From Epichloe hybrida (lineage: Eukaryota > Ascomycota > Sordariomycetes > Hypocreales > Clavicipitaceae): a DNA stretch of 64,000 bases. Shown here one piece after another: positions 46,300 to 59,800 of the stretch. Location of the stretch: positions 124,001 through 188,000 of the forward strand of contig JAFEKR010000001.1 of the NCBI GenBank assembly GCA_019022495.1, in the 5' to 3' direction. The notes under the pieces are model-generated. The model ran no database searches and was not told the origin of the DNA. It saw only the letters and a list, made by a program, of their open reading frames with translations. Every line of letters begins with the position of its first letter. Position 1 is the first letter of the stretch. The position numbers and the translations under genes were made by a program.

Positions 46300-48854
46300 T
46301 TACAAATGCGCTCTCTGGTTACGCTTCTTCTTCTTCCGACGCAAATCTTTCTTGTGCGTCTCCTGGTCTTCCAAGCTAAGTCGGCTGGGCACCTTATTTT
46401 TGCCCGACTTTTCGCCCTCTACGGCCTCGTTGTACAGCTTCGCGCCCAGCTCATCCGTCAACCGCAACACGCGCACGCTGACTGTAGCGCCATCGCGTCT
46501 GTTCTTGCCCTCACGTCTCGAACTGGCAATCTTTTCTGTGAAATCCCACAGCTTCCCTTCGGCGAGGAGAGCGCCAGTTTCGGGGTCCCGGGATGGTCGC
46601 CATTCCGGATCAAGCTGCAGGCGGGGTGGGATCTTGGGATCCTTTGACTTGACTACGTGGACAATATGATCGTCTTCGAACCGAGTGTATGAATTCTTGA
46701 GAGTTTCTTTGTTGACGGCTTCAAAGTACGACAAGTCTCCTTGGTGATATAAAGTCTTTCCGAGCTATTGGACAGCACTATTAGGGCACGGCTTTGCTTC
46801 AATGTCCAGCATAAAGAGTGTGATGTTGACTTACCAATTGAGCGCTGTTCTGTGCTTTGTTCTGCTCAATCCAAATGTCTCCATTGGTGCCTAGTGGTGG
46901 GGACAGGCCCATCAGCGACACGGCTGCCAGCCAACTGGCCTCGATGAAGGGCCAAATCAGAAAGCAGTAGAAATCGTAATTCTCGCGACCAGCCTTGCGC
47001 TCTTCCGCAGACAGCCCTGCGGTGGTAATGTGTCCATTCTCGTCTCGGTCGAGTCGTATAACGTGGTCGGCTTCCAGACCGCGTAACGTATTGTCGAGGT
47101 TGGTGGACAACCCGGCTGAGCCAAAAATGAACTCGCCGCGGAAGAGTGAGGACAAGAACAAAACTTGGTCCTTGAGTTCCTCGTATGTTATGTCTTGCAT
47201 AGACGGCCCACCACCGCGCTTCACCTTGACATACATTGCCGCGCTTACCAAAGCTTCGTAGATGAACAGATGAATAGTCATGTTTCGATAAAACGATAGC
47301 TGGAAACGATCGACGGCATAGAATGTCGGCTCAGCCAACCCGTCAACCATTCCAACGAGATCCTTACCGAGCACCTCCAGTCCACGGTCGACAATCTCTG
47401 ACGTGGGTGCATTGCCGAAGTGAGCAACTCGTCCGCCTTTAGCCCGGATTCGAGCGGTGAGCCATTCGACTCGGCGATTGAGTTCCTGCAGGCCAACACC
47501 ACGGCCACGCAGAGTGAGCAGAACGGTACCGATCAAGGCTGTAGGCATGACAACAGATACCGCGTTGATATCCCCAAGAACCTTGTAGCCCATGGTTCGG
47601 AGGATCTTCCCCCGAGCCGCCTTCACCTCTGGGTTGCCGTGGTCGGTATCCAAGCCTGGAGGGATTGAGGAAAGTCGTGACAGTTGCTCATCGACGAACT
47701 TTCGCAAGCTCCATGGCTCATGGAATCTGACGTCGACTCTGCCTAGTTTCAGTGAGAGAACAGAGGACCCACCAGATACGAAGTCTGCCAGATTTTCCTT
47801 CTTCTTCGGCACACCAAGTAGCTCAGTCACGTAACCCTCCGTCTCAATTACCTTGTCATACTGTGTGCTTACAGGGCACACAATGGCATCGTCGACCCGG
47901 CCGGAGAGAATACTGTCCAAGATGAAGCTGAGAATACCAAATTTAGGTGGCAGCAGTTTTCCCGTTCGTGATCGACCACCCTCTATGAAGCATTCAAAGT
48001 TGTACCCTTCTTGTAGCAACGTGTCAATGTAGCTTTGTACAACAGTCGAGTAAAGCGCGTCATCACCAAACGACCGTCTGATCCACATGGCACCAGCGTG
48101 CTGCAGGAAGCTCCCTACAAGAGGGAAGTTGAGGTTGTCTCCGGCGACAACAACAGGTAGGGTGAGTCCGAGCCGATAACAGATGAGCTGGAGCGAGACA
48201 TAATCGACATGAGATCTGTGACTAGGCAAGAAAATGATGCTCTGTTTTTTCTTGGCGGCAGCATCTGCAACTTTTCTCAGACGCAGAACCTCCTCGCTGG
48301 AGACATGGATTCCTTGGTGATATGCCCGGGTCAACAGCTGGGTCGTTATGTAATACGCGCCTCGAATGAATGTCTTGCTCTCCATCTTGCAGATCATGTC
48401 ATCGGTCATCTTTTCGGCAACTTCCTGCAAGCTGCTCTCTAAGATATTCCGCCTCTGAGCACATTTGATAGCAAAGTCTTTATCGTCCTTGTTGATAAGA
48501 CCCTCTTTGACCTCGACACCAACTCTACGGTCCGCTAATTGAGTTATTCGTTTCTGGAGCAACGGAGTCGAGAGAACCATCGACTTCATGTTTTCTGAGA
48601 AGCCAGAGTAAAAGACAGGTTGGCCTATGACATTATCGTACGCACGCCAGCCTTGGCCAGATACGTACATGGAAACCTCTCGGAGAAATCTAGTGTCGTA
48701 AATTAGCTAGGAGTGAACAGCTGGCGCAGATGATGTAAGTCTTACTGTAGAGGTTCCGCGCGGAATGAGGCAAACTGGTTCATGAGCGCCTCCTCTTTGC
48801 CCTCTTGCCCGCCCTCCGGTTCAACATAACCACTTGGCTGCAAGGTGATTTTAT
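46300..48854 (-). CDS. DHAPAT/PlsB-type glycerophosphate acyltransferase
   Basis: Three exons are clear: 48854-48746, 48689-46835 and 46764-46300, with introns of 56 and 70 bp. Together they encode about 809 aa. A small upstream exon carrying the ATG is needed (exon 1 here starts in phase 1) but I could not place it. Acyltransferase motif I is PSHRSHVDYVSL (HxxxxD catalytic pair), then GAMWIRRSFG, the phosphate-binding FIEGGRSRTGK, and CPVSTQYDKV. The layout follows GNPAT (dihydroxyacetone-phosphate acyltransferase) and bacterial PlsB. The last exon is a lysine-rich tail (RRKKKKRN). The enzyme should acylate DHAP or glycerol-3-phosphate at a membrane. Confidence 0.85.
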
Positions 48855-49398
48855 CTGGGAAGAATCACAGAGATCAGTTATATCTCATAGCAATCATTGA
48901 CGAGGTTGGGCGCTGAAAGCCGTAGCCGGATGTCGAAGCTGGAATTATCCACAGGCCGGAGGACAGGCTCTCGATACCTGAGGTACGCCAGCAGAGCGGT
49001 CAGATAGCCAAATCAATCAGTGACAGCAGCATCCCCCAACAAAACTAGCGATGCTATGGTAATGAAGTATCTCGAAATGGGCACTTGTCGGCCGAACAAG
49101 CGCAAGTTCAAGACCCAGCGAGCGGGCGGCCGGGGTGATGCAGTGGATGCAGTGGATGCAGTGGGGAAGCAGCCGAGGGAACAGGCAACATGTGAATTTC
49201 TGGTCTGGTGGCTTGGACTGCCAACCAATCTGGTCAATCGATAAGGGCAAGGGTCGATAAGCGCTGTCTCTCCGCATCGCGCCTCTTCAAGTTTGGTCAT
49301 TTTGTCTTAACCCAACACTGCATGCGTAGATGACGGTGCTTTCTTCTTCTTCTTCTTCTTCTTCTTCTTCTTCTTCTTTGTTACCACGAGCTTGTAAC
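48855..49398. promoter_or_regulatory. Divergent region: acyltransferase first exon/promoter and POP4 promoter
   Basis: The missing first exon of the acyltransferase should lie here on the minus strand. One candidate ATG is at 49300, in a 95-codon frame without a convincing splice. A GCAGTGGAT repeat lies at about 49138-49165. A (TTC)n tract at about 49342-49378 precedes the POP4 ATG. Confidence 0.5.
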
Positions 49399-50070
49399 AT
49401 GGAAACTACGACACCCCAAGAGGTCACCCAGAATCTCCTGGCTCGAGCTCATTCCCCCAACAGCGTCAGCCGTATTTACACCGAAAAGATTCAACACCGT
49501 ACCTTGCATCTGAGGCCGTCCTCTCCGCCGCCTGCAACACTTAATGCTCGAGCTGCCAGAAGAAAGATCCGCGACGGGAAGAAGGCCAGGGGGAAAGCTC
49601 GCCCAAAGCCCCTGTCATCCCGTGAACGTCGGAAGCTCGGTCTCTACGATATCCCCAAACAAGGGCAAAAGTACGACATCTACAAGCCTCTCTATGACCT
49701 ATGGCAAGGATACGCAAGAGAAATTCTTGGGGGCGATCTTTACCGCGGCGGAACCGAGGCTGCTGCGAAACTTGCCAGTGCTGAGCTGCATGGAGCGCAG
49801 GCCGAAGTTGTCAGGAGTCGCTGCTCTGGACGTGTCGGCATCAAGGGCATCATTGTCCGTGATCGCAAATTTGTCATCGAAATCATCACCGAAAAGAATA
49901 AACTAAAGATGGTGCCCAAAGAGGGAACGACATTTCGCATCGAGGTCAACGCCGCACACGGGGGGAACTCGAAACCTTTTGCCTTTGAGGTCCTAGGCGA
50001 TCAGTTCATGCATCGCTCGGCAGACCGAGCGAATCGCAAGTTCAAGCAACACTTTTTACCCAACCTATGA
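49399..50070 (+). CDS. pop4: RNase P/MRP subunit POP4 (Rpp29)
   Basis: A single exon of 223 aa. The Rpp29 core is clear: SRERRKLGLYDIPKQGQKYDIYKPLYDLWQGYAREIL, then LASAELHGAQAEVVRSRC, GIKGIIVRDRKFVIEIIT and the beta-barrel end GTTFRIEV...FEVLGDQFMHRSADRANRKFK. It is a protein subunit of RNase P and RNase MRP, which process pre-tRNA and rRNA in the nucleus. The ATG at 49399 gives METTTPQEV; an in-frame ATG at 49330 would add 23 residues that are mostly serine from a (TTC)n tract. I prefer the later start. Confidence 0.9.
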   Translation: METTTPQEVTQNLLARAHSPNSVSRIYTEKIQHRTLHLRPSSPPPATLNARAARRKIRDGKKARGKARPKPLSSRERRKLGLYDIPKQGQKYDIYKPLYDLWQGYAREILGGDLYRGGTEAAAKLASAELHGAQAEVVRSRCSGRVGIKGIIVRDRKFVIEIITEKNKLKMVPKEGTTFRIEVNAAHGGNSKPFAFEVLGDQFMHRSADRANRKFKQHFLPNL

Positions 50071-51441
50071 GAACAGTTTCGCCAAATCTGACGTTCATAA
50101 TCTAGCATCGAATGGCCCAGGAGTGTAGATATTCCACAGCAGGACTCAAAGCAACAGGCATTGGAGTTCCTCGGCGCAACGACGCAATCATGTACCATGG
50201 TCCGCTATGTTGATGAACCTATTCTAAAAATCGATATTTGGGAAGCCTCAACCGCCAACTTGAATTGTATTGTACGATGGACCCCGACAGAAGACATGGT
50301 CACTTTTCGACAATTGGCCGGATTGACGATGGATTGGTAACGAGAACAAACACATGCCGGCTGGCAAACCTCTGCGACGTCATGCATGCACTTTGCAGGA
50401 AATCATGAAAAAAAAAGACAAGGAAAACAGACCAACAGTTTGTGAAAGTCTGGTCCCTGAAAACTCGCTCGCAATGTTCTGTGAGTCGTGTCGCGGGTTG
50501 TTGTCTTGGGTTTGACTTTGACTGACAAGAAGATGACAGAAGACGAATGAGATAGTCTTCCGAAAGGGCTTTCAACCGGCACTGGCATGGTTCAGCCTGA
50601 TAAATATCAATCTGAACATCGTTTGTGTTGTTGATAACAATTATCAAGTCATGTAGGGTGTCTATAATTTCTACGTCCAGACAAGTGATGGCCTTGGAAT
50701 TTACTCTCGGTCCCCTGAACTGCAGAAGTTGTGACGGAGTCCAGCATTGCCGGACGGGCAGGGACTTGGTGATTCCACGATCTATATGGTCAGCTGTAGC
50801 AAGACTACGTCATTCTGCCCATCTGGATAATTATGAACACGATGTTGCGACCCAAGGTCAATTGTTAGCTTTTTTCTCAGTAGACTCCCTCCCCGGGGGC
50901 CATCTACTGTATGTATTTGTAGAAGAAACATTTCCAATCATATGTGTCACACATCACGTGCCAAGACTGAAAGCCGTTTGTCTAGATTGTTGTTTGTCTA
51001 GATTGTGGTGGCACCAAGTTTTGCTATGCTCTCATTGCCAGCATCACCGACTTGAAAATTTCATCGTTAAATTCGTTGTTGGTGTCGTATCGCTCATTAG
51101 GCATTAGGTTCAGCCCCGCGGAGGGACTAATCCAGTAGAGTCCAGTGGGCCAGTAGGCAAAGTGGCTGCAAGGTCAGCCGTCCCAAATTTGCCATTTGGT
51201 CCAGCCTCAGGATTTTCCCACCTGCTAGCCACGCCCACCACAGCTTTCGACTAGCTTCGCTTCGACTTTCACACAACTTTATACCAAACTCTAACTGTGT
51301 GCGCTCACCCTAACATTTACCTCATTTTAACTATCAAAATGTATATTTCTCATATTTAGACAAGGCACTTTTAAATGGACGAAAGACGGCATTCGTGAGT
51401 CGCGACGCTTTTGCACAACACCATTGACGGAGATCAACAAC
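50071..51441. other. Intergenic between POP4 and the GYF gene
   Basis: This is 1.37 kb. A 47-codon frame at 50197-50340 has no support beyond being open. TGTCTAGATTGT is repeated at about 50978-51006. The GYF promoter side has CTTTCACACAAC and a long A/T-rich leader. No RNA gene is recognised. Confidence 0.5.
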
Positions 51442-54400
51442 ATGACGTCCAATCTTCCCTCGAGCTTTGCCTCGGCTGCAGCTGGTCAGAATGCGAGCCG
51501 AGATTCGAGAGTTGCTAGAGGTGATGGGAGGGGAGCTACTGGAGGCGACTGGTAAGTTGCGATATGAGTTCCTAAATTTTTCAATACCATCCTTTTGCAG
51601 ACGTCTTTTGTAGACGTCTTTTGTTCCTAGTCGCGCACTTAGATAAGATTCTGCCGAGATTCTGTCCAAAACCCGCGTGAATTGCCCCCATCATATGTCC
51701 TGCAGCATTTTCTTGTTCACTGGCTTCGATCAAGACACAGACCACGCGGGCCCGTGTGGCCACTGTGCAAACGGGGGGAAATCATTCGATGCCCAGTCAC
51801 CACCACCACCACCACCGCGTGTTCCTTTTGAACACAACCTTTTACGTCGACATCATCACTGGAATCACATGGCAATGACTAATTTTTGATTGGTAGGCCT
51901 CGTAGAGACGGTCGATCCGTCAACGGTACCCTGACTCTCCGACGTTCCTCGACTACGCCCATCGGCCAAACATCACTGCACTCTCTGTCCATGGATAACG
52001 CAGTGCAGCAGCCGGCAGCAGTGGATACTACCTTTGCACAACCATCAAGCCAGGAGCCTGGCTCCGCGCGCTACTCGAAAGACGACCTCTTGGAGATGTT
52101 TCAGTCGCAAAAGGTCGGTGATGACCCATCACGCTTGTTCATATCAGGATGGGACCCATCCCAGGTCAATGGTGGTAATGTTCGAGGCTGGGGCAAAGCG
52201 CACGACAACCATGTCCCACAAGAACCCGGTGCATGCTGGGATCAGAACGGAGACACGACTCCCATAGGCTTGCACGGGATGTCAGCTGAGGAGAAGGAGG
52301 TGAGCCATGATGCTGCTCTGATTGCCTCACTGGAAAACAGCTTCAGATGGCTAACGCTGTGGCAGGCCTTCTCTACAGAAATCAACTCGCCACTGAAACC
52401 TCCGACCCAAAATAAAGAAGGGCATCAAGGAAATAGCAATGGCCGAAAGCCGTCGATTTCCCAGAGCTCTGGAAATGCCTTCGGAGTCATATCTCCTTCC
52501 TCCGCGACTCGGCCCGGGACGCGTCGACGGGAGACCATCGAATCGAATCCATTCAGTGCGAGCCTCGCGTCTCCTACCACGGCCGGTCGTTTCTCTCGTG
52601 AAGATTCTTCGCCATGGATCCAACGCCGAGGTAACGAGTTGAGGGAATCAGAGCCGGACGACGCTGATGCCGATTCAAGTACCCATGAGGCCCCTAGTAA
52701 ACTGCCTTTTGGTAATCTGATGCGGTCGAACGCGGCGGGAAGCGCGGCGATATCCTCAATGTGGCCGTCTTCGAACCCAACAACGCCAGGCCTTGGCGGT
52801 GGTGGTTTCGGCAACTTTGCGATAACACCTGCCTCGACAAGACTCGGCGGCGGTGCTCCTGGTGGGAGCGGCAGTCGTTTGGCTCATCTTATTCCAAAAG
52901 AAGGGACAGAGAATACTGGAAGCAAAACCATGGACCCTCAAAGTGGCACGACTCCCCAGTCCTGGCGCTCACGGCCTCGCACCGATACTGACCCATTCGG
53001 CGATGATGAACTTTCAGGAAGCGCAGTTTTAGGCGGGGCACAGGATACTAGCTCGACTGGACAAGATCATGCCAGTCGTGTCGGCGTCCTGGGCACTCCG
53101 GTGAAGGGATCATCCAGTGATTTTGGTATGTCGGGCCTGAACCTGGGAGGGCAATCGGCCGAGAACGGACAGGCAAGTCCTTCGGAGACAAACCCATATC
53201 GTAGCCCGCTGGCTGAGCGCCATGATCAAGATGAGAACGAGACTGTGGCTGGATACAACGAGCCACCAGCCAACTTTGGCTCGATATCGAGAGGCTTTGG
53301 CGCCCCTGTGTTCGAGGGGAGTGACCGGAGTCAAACGTCCAGTGTCGGTGCTAAGGCCTACCCGCTTGGAGGCCTGTCGGGATGGCCAGCTCCCGCAGGG
53401 CCGTCTACTGGCACGCCCGATCGTGAGAGACCGAACTTTGGAAACGCATTTGGCAGTTCATTGTTTAGTCCCATGGGTGATCTTCAATCTCCCGGCTTGT
53501 CCAACCTGGGCAACGTCTTCGGCCCTGCAAGTGCCGGTCTGGGTGTTGGTAATACCGGCCGTGGCAGCAAACTCGGGTCCCTCTTCCCAGCAGCAATGCA
53601 AGCTCAAATGCACGGAACGGACCATGATCAGGTATTGAATGAGGCGCTTCAAGGCCATGCTCTAGGAGCTATTGGACGCGGGAACCTGCAGGGTCCTACT
53701 CGGGACAATGGTAGTCCAATGCGATCGAGTCGCGGCGTTTTCGAGGAGCTTTTCCCTTCCAGTGATGCTGGACGCTCCCAAACTGCCTTCAGTGCCTCGG
53801 ACAATCAGCAACAGGGTGGCACAGGAGTGCCTCAATCATTCACTCCCGTCACTGGTGGTCTTTTATTCGGTGGAGGACAGCCTGCTGCGGAACATTCGTC
53901 TCAAGTTCGACAGATGGTCATGCCTGATCGAATGAGATGGGTGTATCTCGATCCCCAGGGACAAGTCCAGGGCCCATTCACCGGCCTAGAGATGAACGAT
54001 TGGTATAAGGCGAATTTCTTCACTCCCGACCTGCGCGTGAAGAAGCTTGAGGATCCCGAATTTGAGCCTCTGGGTCAACTCATACGGCGAATCGGGAACT
54101 CACGCGAGCCATTCTTGGTACCTCAAATCGGAATTCCTCACGGCCCTGCTCCCCAGGGCGGGCCGTTCAATCCTACCACTGGCGGTGGTGTTGTTCCACC
54201 ACTCAGTGGCGTGTTTCCTAGCTTTGGAAGAACTTTGACCGCCGAGGAGCAAAACAACCTCGAGCGTAGAAAGCAGGAGGAGCAGTACATGATGGCTCAG
54301 CAGCGCGAGTACATGATGCGTCAGCAAGCTATTACCAAATATCCCTTGACTGGACCGACTGGACCTGGGCTACAGCATCATTCCAGCGCCCAGAGCCTGC

Positions 54401-56204
54401 AGAGCCAGCCAAGCTTTGGCAGCATGACATCCCCTATCGGTGTTCCTCCCCAACAGCAACCGATTAGTGCAGCAGCACCCCAGCCGGGCAATTTCGCCGA
54501 AACTCAAGCTGCAGGCAGAGGCAGCGCAGGCAACGGGGAACAGTTCAGATCAAACGACGTTTCGATGCTTTCTGCGATTGAACGAGAGGTCCTCGCATCA
54601 CTCCAAGGTGAGAAGGGCGAGACTACCGACAACCATCAACAAGGTGTTGAAGCAGGCGCCAGATCTGACCTGCCCAGCACTGAACAGTTGATCAAGGACC
54701 ATGAAGGGTTTCGGAGTCGTTTGATGGAGTTCGAGGAGCTGCGCTTCCAGCATGAGGTTGCGCAATTTAACAATAGGGCAGCGGCCGACCTTGAAGCTGA
54801 CTCCACGGTGGCGGCAGCATCCACCAACCAGCAGCGTCCTCCCAAGGCAGGTAAATCAAAGAAGAGGACGTCTGAGGATATCACGCTCTCCCTCACACAA
54901 CAAGTGCAAAAGACTCAAGCTGCCGCCGCCGCCGTCACGCATTCAATTGAGCCCGATATGCCAATGCCATTTCCTCCACCTTCGTCTACCACACCCCTGC
55001 CAGCCCCTACTGCTCAGCGAGCCAGGTCCAACTTGCCTGAGCAATACAGTCGGTCTCAAAACGGCACGCCAGATGCCTCACAGCCACCTCCCCTTGCCCC
55101 GTGGGCCAAGGAGCCCGGTGTCGAAGGCCAAAAGGGCCCCAGTCTCAAAGAGATCCAGGAGGCTGAAGCTCGCAAGGCAGCGAAAGCGGAAGAGGCTGCT
55201 GCCGCTGTTCGCAAGGCTGCCATGGAACAAGAAGCTGCTTTGATGAGAGAGAGGGAAAAGCAAGCTGCCGTCGCTGCCGCCGCAGGCTTACCTGCTACCA
55301 GCACCTGGGGCCATGGTTCGCCTGCGTCTGCGGCTAGCCCCTGGATCAAGCCTGGGTCTGCCAAGGGGGCTCCTACCGGACCTGCGGCGACCACTACAGC
55401 CAGCAGGCAAAAGACTCTGGCCGAAATTCAGCGAGAGGAGGAATCTCGCAAACAGAAGTCCGTCAAGGATACGTCAATGCCTTCCACTGTCCCACCCAAT
55501 ATGTCCAAGAGCTACGCAAACCTAGCTGGAAAGCCCAATCCCATGTCCCTTTCTGGTGGACCTCAACCTATTGCACCCCCTGGCACTGGCTGGGCCACTG
55601 TCGGTGCTGGCGGAAAGGTGAAGACGCCCATGACAGCAGCCGCACCAGATCTGCGATCTATGGGCTCCAGCAACATCAAGACTCCTGCTGCAGCTCCTGT
55701 GCGACCGGTCAGCAAACCGGCGCCGACAATTGCTGCTTCTGTCAGTAAGCCAGAATCTGCGAACGCGGCCATGGATGAGTTCAAAAAATGGACACATCGC
55801 GAGCTTTCGCGGGGCATCACGTCTGATAGTAAGTGTGCCAAGCAAGGTCTGATTATTATCTACTTGAAGAAAGCTAATCAGTTTGTGCAGTTTCATCATT
55901 CCAAGCTACACTAGATGTGCTTCCTTTGGATACCAGCATCATTGCTGATGCTGTATATGCCAGCTCGACCACCATGGATGGCCGCCATTTTGCTGCCGAG
56001 TATGTTCGACGTAAGAAACTGGCAGAAAAAGGCATCGTGGAGAAGCAAACATCTGCGGATTCCATCAAGACAGCCGCAGCTGGCGGTGGTTGGAGTGAAG
56101 TGGCAAAGCGCAGCGGAAGCACTCAACCCAAGGAAAGCGAGGGCGGAAACATCCAGGGTGCCGGCTTCAAGGTCGTCCCCAGCCGCAAGAAGGGCAAGAA
56201 GTAG
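51442..56204 (+). CDS. Large GYF-domain protein (SMY2/GIGYF type)
   Basis: Exons 51442-51551, 51897-55828 and 55891-56204 give 1451 aa. Introns are 345 and 62 bp. The N-terminus contains GGDWPRRDGRSVNGTLTLRRSS, as in other fungal members. The GYF domain is at about residue 718 (MRWVYLDPQGQVQGPFTGLEMNDWYKANFF...LRVKKL), with the GPF-x4-M-x2-W hallmark that binds proline-rich PPGx peptides. Long Gly/Ser/Asn/Gln-rich linkers surround it. The C-terminal part has an Ala/Glu/Lys-rich coiled coil (EIQEAEARKAAKAEEAAAA), repeated LAEIQREEESRKQK, and a basic end (VVPSRKKGKK). Such proteins link translation repression, mRNA decay and ER-Golgi traffic. Confidence 0.9.
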
Positions 56205-56833
56205 GTCATGGCGCTTCTATTTGTTTAGGATTACCGTCGAGCCTGAAGTTTTGCAAAAGAAAAAAAAAGAAAAAAAAAGGAGGAGAAAAACACAAGCTCG
56301 ACTCATCATGTTGCCGTTGTTGGTCACATTACTTATGCCAGATGGGATTGTATCTACTTGGGAGAGAGGTTTCCGGGATGATTGTTTAGTTGCTGCTGGC
56401 TTGGACATGTTGACAATGGCTTTGATGTGCAGGGTGACGAACGGGCGACGAACGGGTGACGAATAGAAAAGAAGAAATCATGTCTATGGTAGCGTTGATA
56501 AGCGAATGCATGAGCAGCGTGTAAGGAGGGTATCCCGTTCCATCATTTGTGTTTCCATTGTCAGCCAGCAAGCATATCCGTGTCCCAGAGGTAGGTACCT
56601 GAATCCTGATTTACACGTTGATCTAAACCTAACCGTTTACTCTCGGAGATGGTAGAATTACCCGTCGTTCGTCATGTTGTTGCAACTATTTTCCAAAGTC
56701 GCTTTATTTGCTTGCTGATTAATCTCTGAGTGAAAAAAATCCCTCACCAATTTTTTATATGGCTTTCCACTACTTCTCATGTCATCACTTTCCATCTTGT
56801 ATGTCGTGACGCATCATCTGTTGACGATACAGC
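56205..56833. other. Convergent 3' region between the GYF and TTC27 genes
   Basis: 629 bp. An A/G run at about 56257-56285 lies just after the GYF stop. GACGAACGGG is repeated at about 56435-56457. No gene is seen. Confidence 0.6.
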
Positions 56834-59800
56834 CTAACTCGCGGCTCTCAGGCCGTCCATCAGACCCTGCAGCGTGTTCCACCCTTCAGAGTCCTCCCAG
56901 TTCTCCTTGGCACGGCCCATGACGCTGCGAAGCGCGCTTCGGGCTTTGCCTTTCCACCTCGGGCCCACGGACTCGACGTCTGGCCCCCAGTTCTCCAGCA
57001 TGGACACGAGCTCATCTGTGCGCTTCACAACGCCCTGCCACGCCGTCTGGTCAATGGTCCAATCGGTCGAGTCGGACTTGATTTCGCCGGGGAGGAGGCC
57101 GCCTCCTCCGCTGCCGGATGACCCGACGGCGGCTCTCCAGGCGCGCTCGGAAGCGTCTATGGCACCGGCGTAGTCTCGACGCCAGGCACGGAGACGGGCG
57201 ACGAGGGACCAGAGCTCGGCGCGCTGCGTGATGAGAGGGACGATTTCTTCCTCGAGGAGGCGAGTGACGAGGCGTTCTGCTGAACCGCGGGGGGGTTCGT
57301 AGATGCTGGCCTCGGCAGAGGAGGAGGGGGGGGGGGCAGGTTTTTCTTTGGAGAGAAACACGTCTTGGACGAGGGCGGTGACAACGCCCGCGTCGACGGC
57401 GTCTTCGGTCTTTCGAATGCGCAAGATGTGTGTGAGGGCCAGGATCATGTCTGAGACGGATGGGGGCTCCAGGCGAGCTGCCAGGGTGAGAACATTGTCC
57501 CAGATGCGCCAGTTGTCGTGGGCGATGGAAGCGCCTTTCTTGAAGGCCGCGAGGGATTTCAAAATCAATGCCGAAGGGTCTCGAGATTTGTCGCCTGTTT
57601 GTACGGAAATTGCGTCGTCTTCTTCGTCATCAGCACGGGGTATGACCTTGGTGGTGGAGGCGGCGGCGGTCGTGTCTTCGGTCTTGTCCTCCTTTTGCTC
57701 GGCAATCACCTCGCAGTAGAGACTCCAGAGCGCAGTTCCCAGGTTGCTCCAGGTTCGTGCACCTTCACCACCTAGAGTGTCGGTGGCGCTGCTGATGGAG
57801 CGGCCATACGCTTCGGCTGCTTCGTCAAACTGTCCTAGACGGAGGCTGATGTCGCCGAGGCGGCTCCAGAGATCAGGGCTCAGGCGGTTGACTGAGGTAG
57901 CTAGCCTGAAGGCTTCTTGGGCTTTGAGCATGTCCTTCTTGGAGAGGTAGTACTCCCCGAGGGATTTTTGAGCCCTAGAATAGCGCTGCTTGGAGATAGC
58001 CCAGGCACGCTGGTAGTGCTTGGGGTCATCTTCAACATCACCCAGGATACACCAGAGTCTGGCGGCATTGGGAGGCGGCGGATCTCGCTCTGGACCTTCA
58101 AAATGGCTCGCTTTTAGGCAGATTACATCTTCAATTTTCTGGTCGTCTAGGTCGGGCCTGGATGAAGCACACTCTCTTGTGGGGTGGAACAATCTCCATC
58201 GGATGATAGCCTTGGCCTTTTCTTCTCCGCCGCTCCCACGGCCGTCCTCGTCTTCTGATGCAGCCGCGCTGGCGTAGCAAAGGGCCACTTCTGCCCACAA
58301 ATGGAGACGCTTGAAGATTTCGAGAGCTGACGTCAGCGATCCTACGCCAGCCCAGGCGTAGGCCAGCTCAGATTCAAGATGCCATCGCGGCGGGGTGGAG
58401 AGGGCATGGATATATCGTAAACGAATGTGAGCCGGTGCTGATTCATGGGGTTTTGGAGCCGGTAGGAATGAATTTGGGGCTTGGGGCTTGGAAATAGGAG
58501 CGGCAGTCGCAGAATTCTCTTGATCCTGGTCAGGAATGGAAATTTGTATGCTGGGGATGTCATTCTCTTTCCTTTCCATCTGAGTGTTTCTTTTTTCGGG
58601 CTCCGCCTGAGTGGTTGTATCAGTCAAAACCTGGTCTGCCACGGCTTGCAACTGCAGGACACCACGTTCCACTGTTCTACTTCGGTGCACCTCGATTCTT
58701 GACCGTACCAGCAGCGCTTGCGTGTAGATTTGCCAGTTTGTGGATTTATCAGCTAGCACACGAACGGCAAATGGCAATATCTCCTGAGACGTGAGTGCGT
58801 CGGCTGGTGAAAAGGCGTCCTTAAGAGTGGCTTCGGTCAGAAGGATGATTTGGTCAAGAGGAGCCAGCTGCGGCTGGTCATTGGGAGATAACTCGGCGAG
58901 AATTGGTGGCAGAGTTTTCCCCTTTGCTTCATCCATGACATCGTCTTTGGAGAACCGGATCTCTTCCAGAAGGGTATCGTCGTTCAACTGCAACGCATCA
59001 GGCTTAGCCTTTTCATCTTCAGTTTCATCATCGCCATCATCGCCCTGAATTCCTGTCTCTGCGCGGTTGTCATCTTCTCTGCTGCGGGCCAGTACAACAA
59101 GTTGACTGACGCTATTGTCCTGAAACTTGGTACGTTTACCGAGCGCGCCTGATAAGGCATACGCGAGTCCTGTCATCTGAGCAGCTTCTCGGAGTGCCTC
59201 TTTGGCTTGCTCGTGGCGTCCAAGAAGAATGTAGTTGTTGGCGGCTTCCACGAGGAAATACGCCTTGTCTTCGCGGCCCCATGCCCCTGCTTCAGACCAG
59301 ACTTCATCGCCGGCTATCTGGGCGCGAACGGTCCTCATATCCTCTAGTATACTGGACGCCAGGCTGGGGACCTCACTCCATTGGGAACTTTTTGTGAAAT
59401 TCGACCCAGGGCCTAAGCTCGGTTGTGTGAGCAGCTTGTAGTGCCAGATATTGATGCGGAGCCGAATCCACGAGACACTGTATCTGACATTCTCGCCATC
59501 CTTTTCCCGACGTGGCACTTCCACCGTGTCAGAAGCCTGTTTCTTCAGATGCTTTTCAAAAACGAATCTAGCCAGGGAGAACAGTTCGAGGTGTGGGATA
59601 TGGCTATAGGGAGATACGCCGTCCACCTCAAGATCCCCCAAGGCAGCCTTGTGCAGCTGGACCGGCGCAGTGGAATCTCCCGATACTGTGTTCGACGAAG
59701 AGCACGCATCCCATGCCTGGTAGAATCGCGACTGAACAAGCGCAATCTTGTCTGCGGGCACAACCGGCCCCGTCACGTTGGCCTGAAGAAAGATATCAAG

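Noticed and set aside
50197..50340. 47-codon open frame downstream of POP4
   Set aside because: Too short to support without a homologue or transcript.
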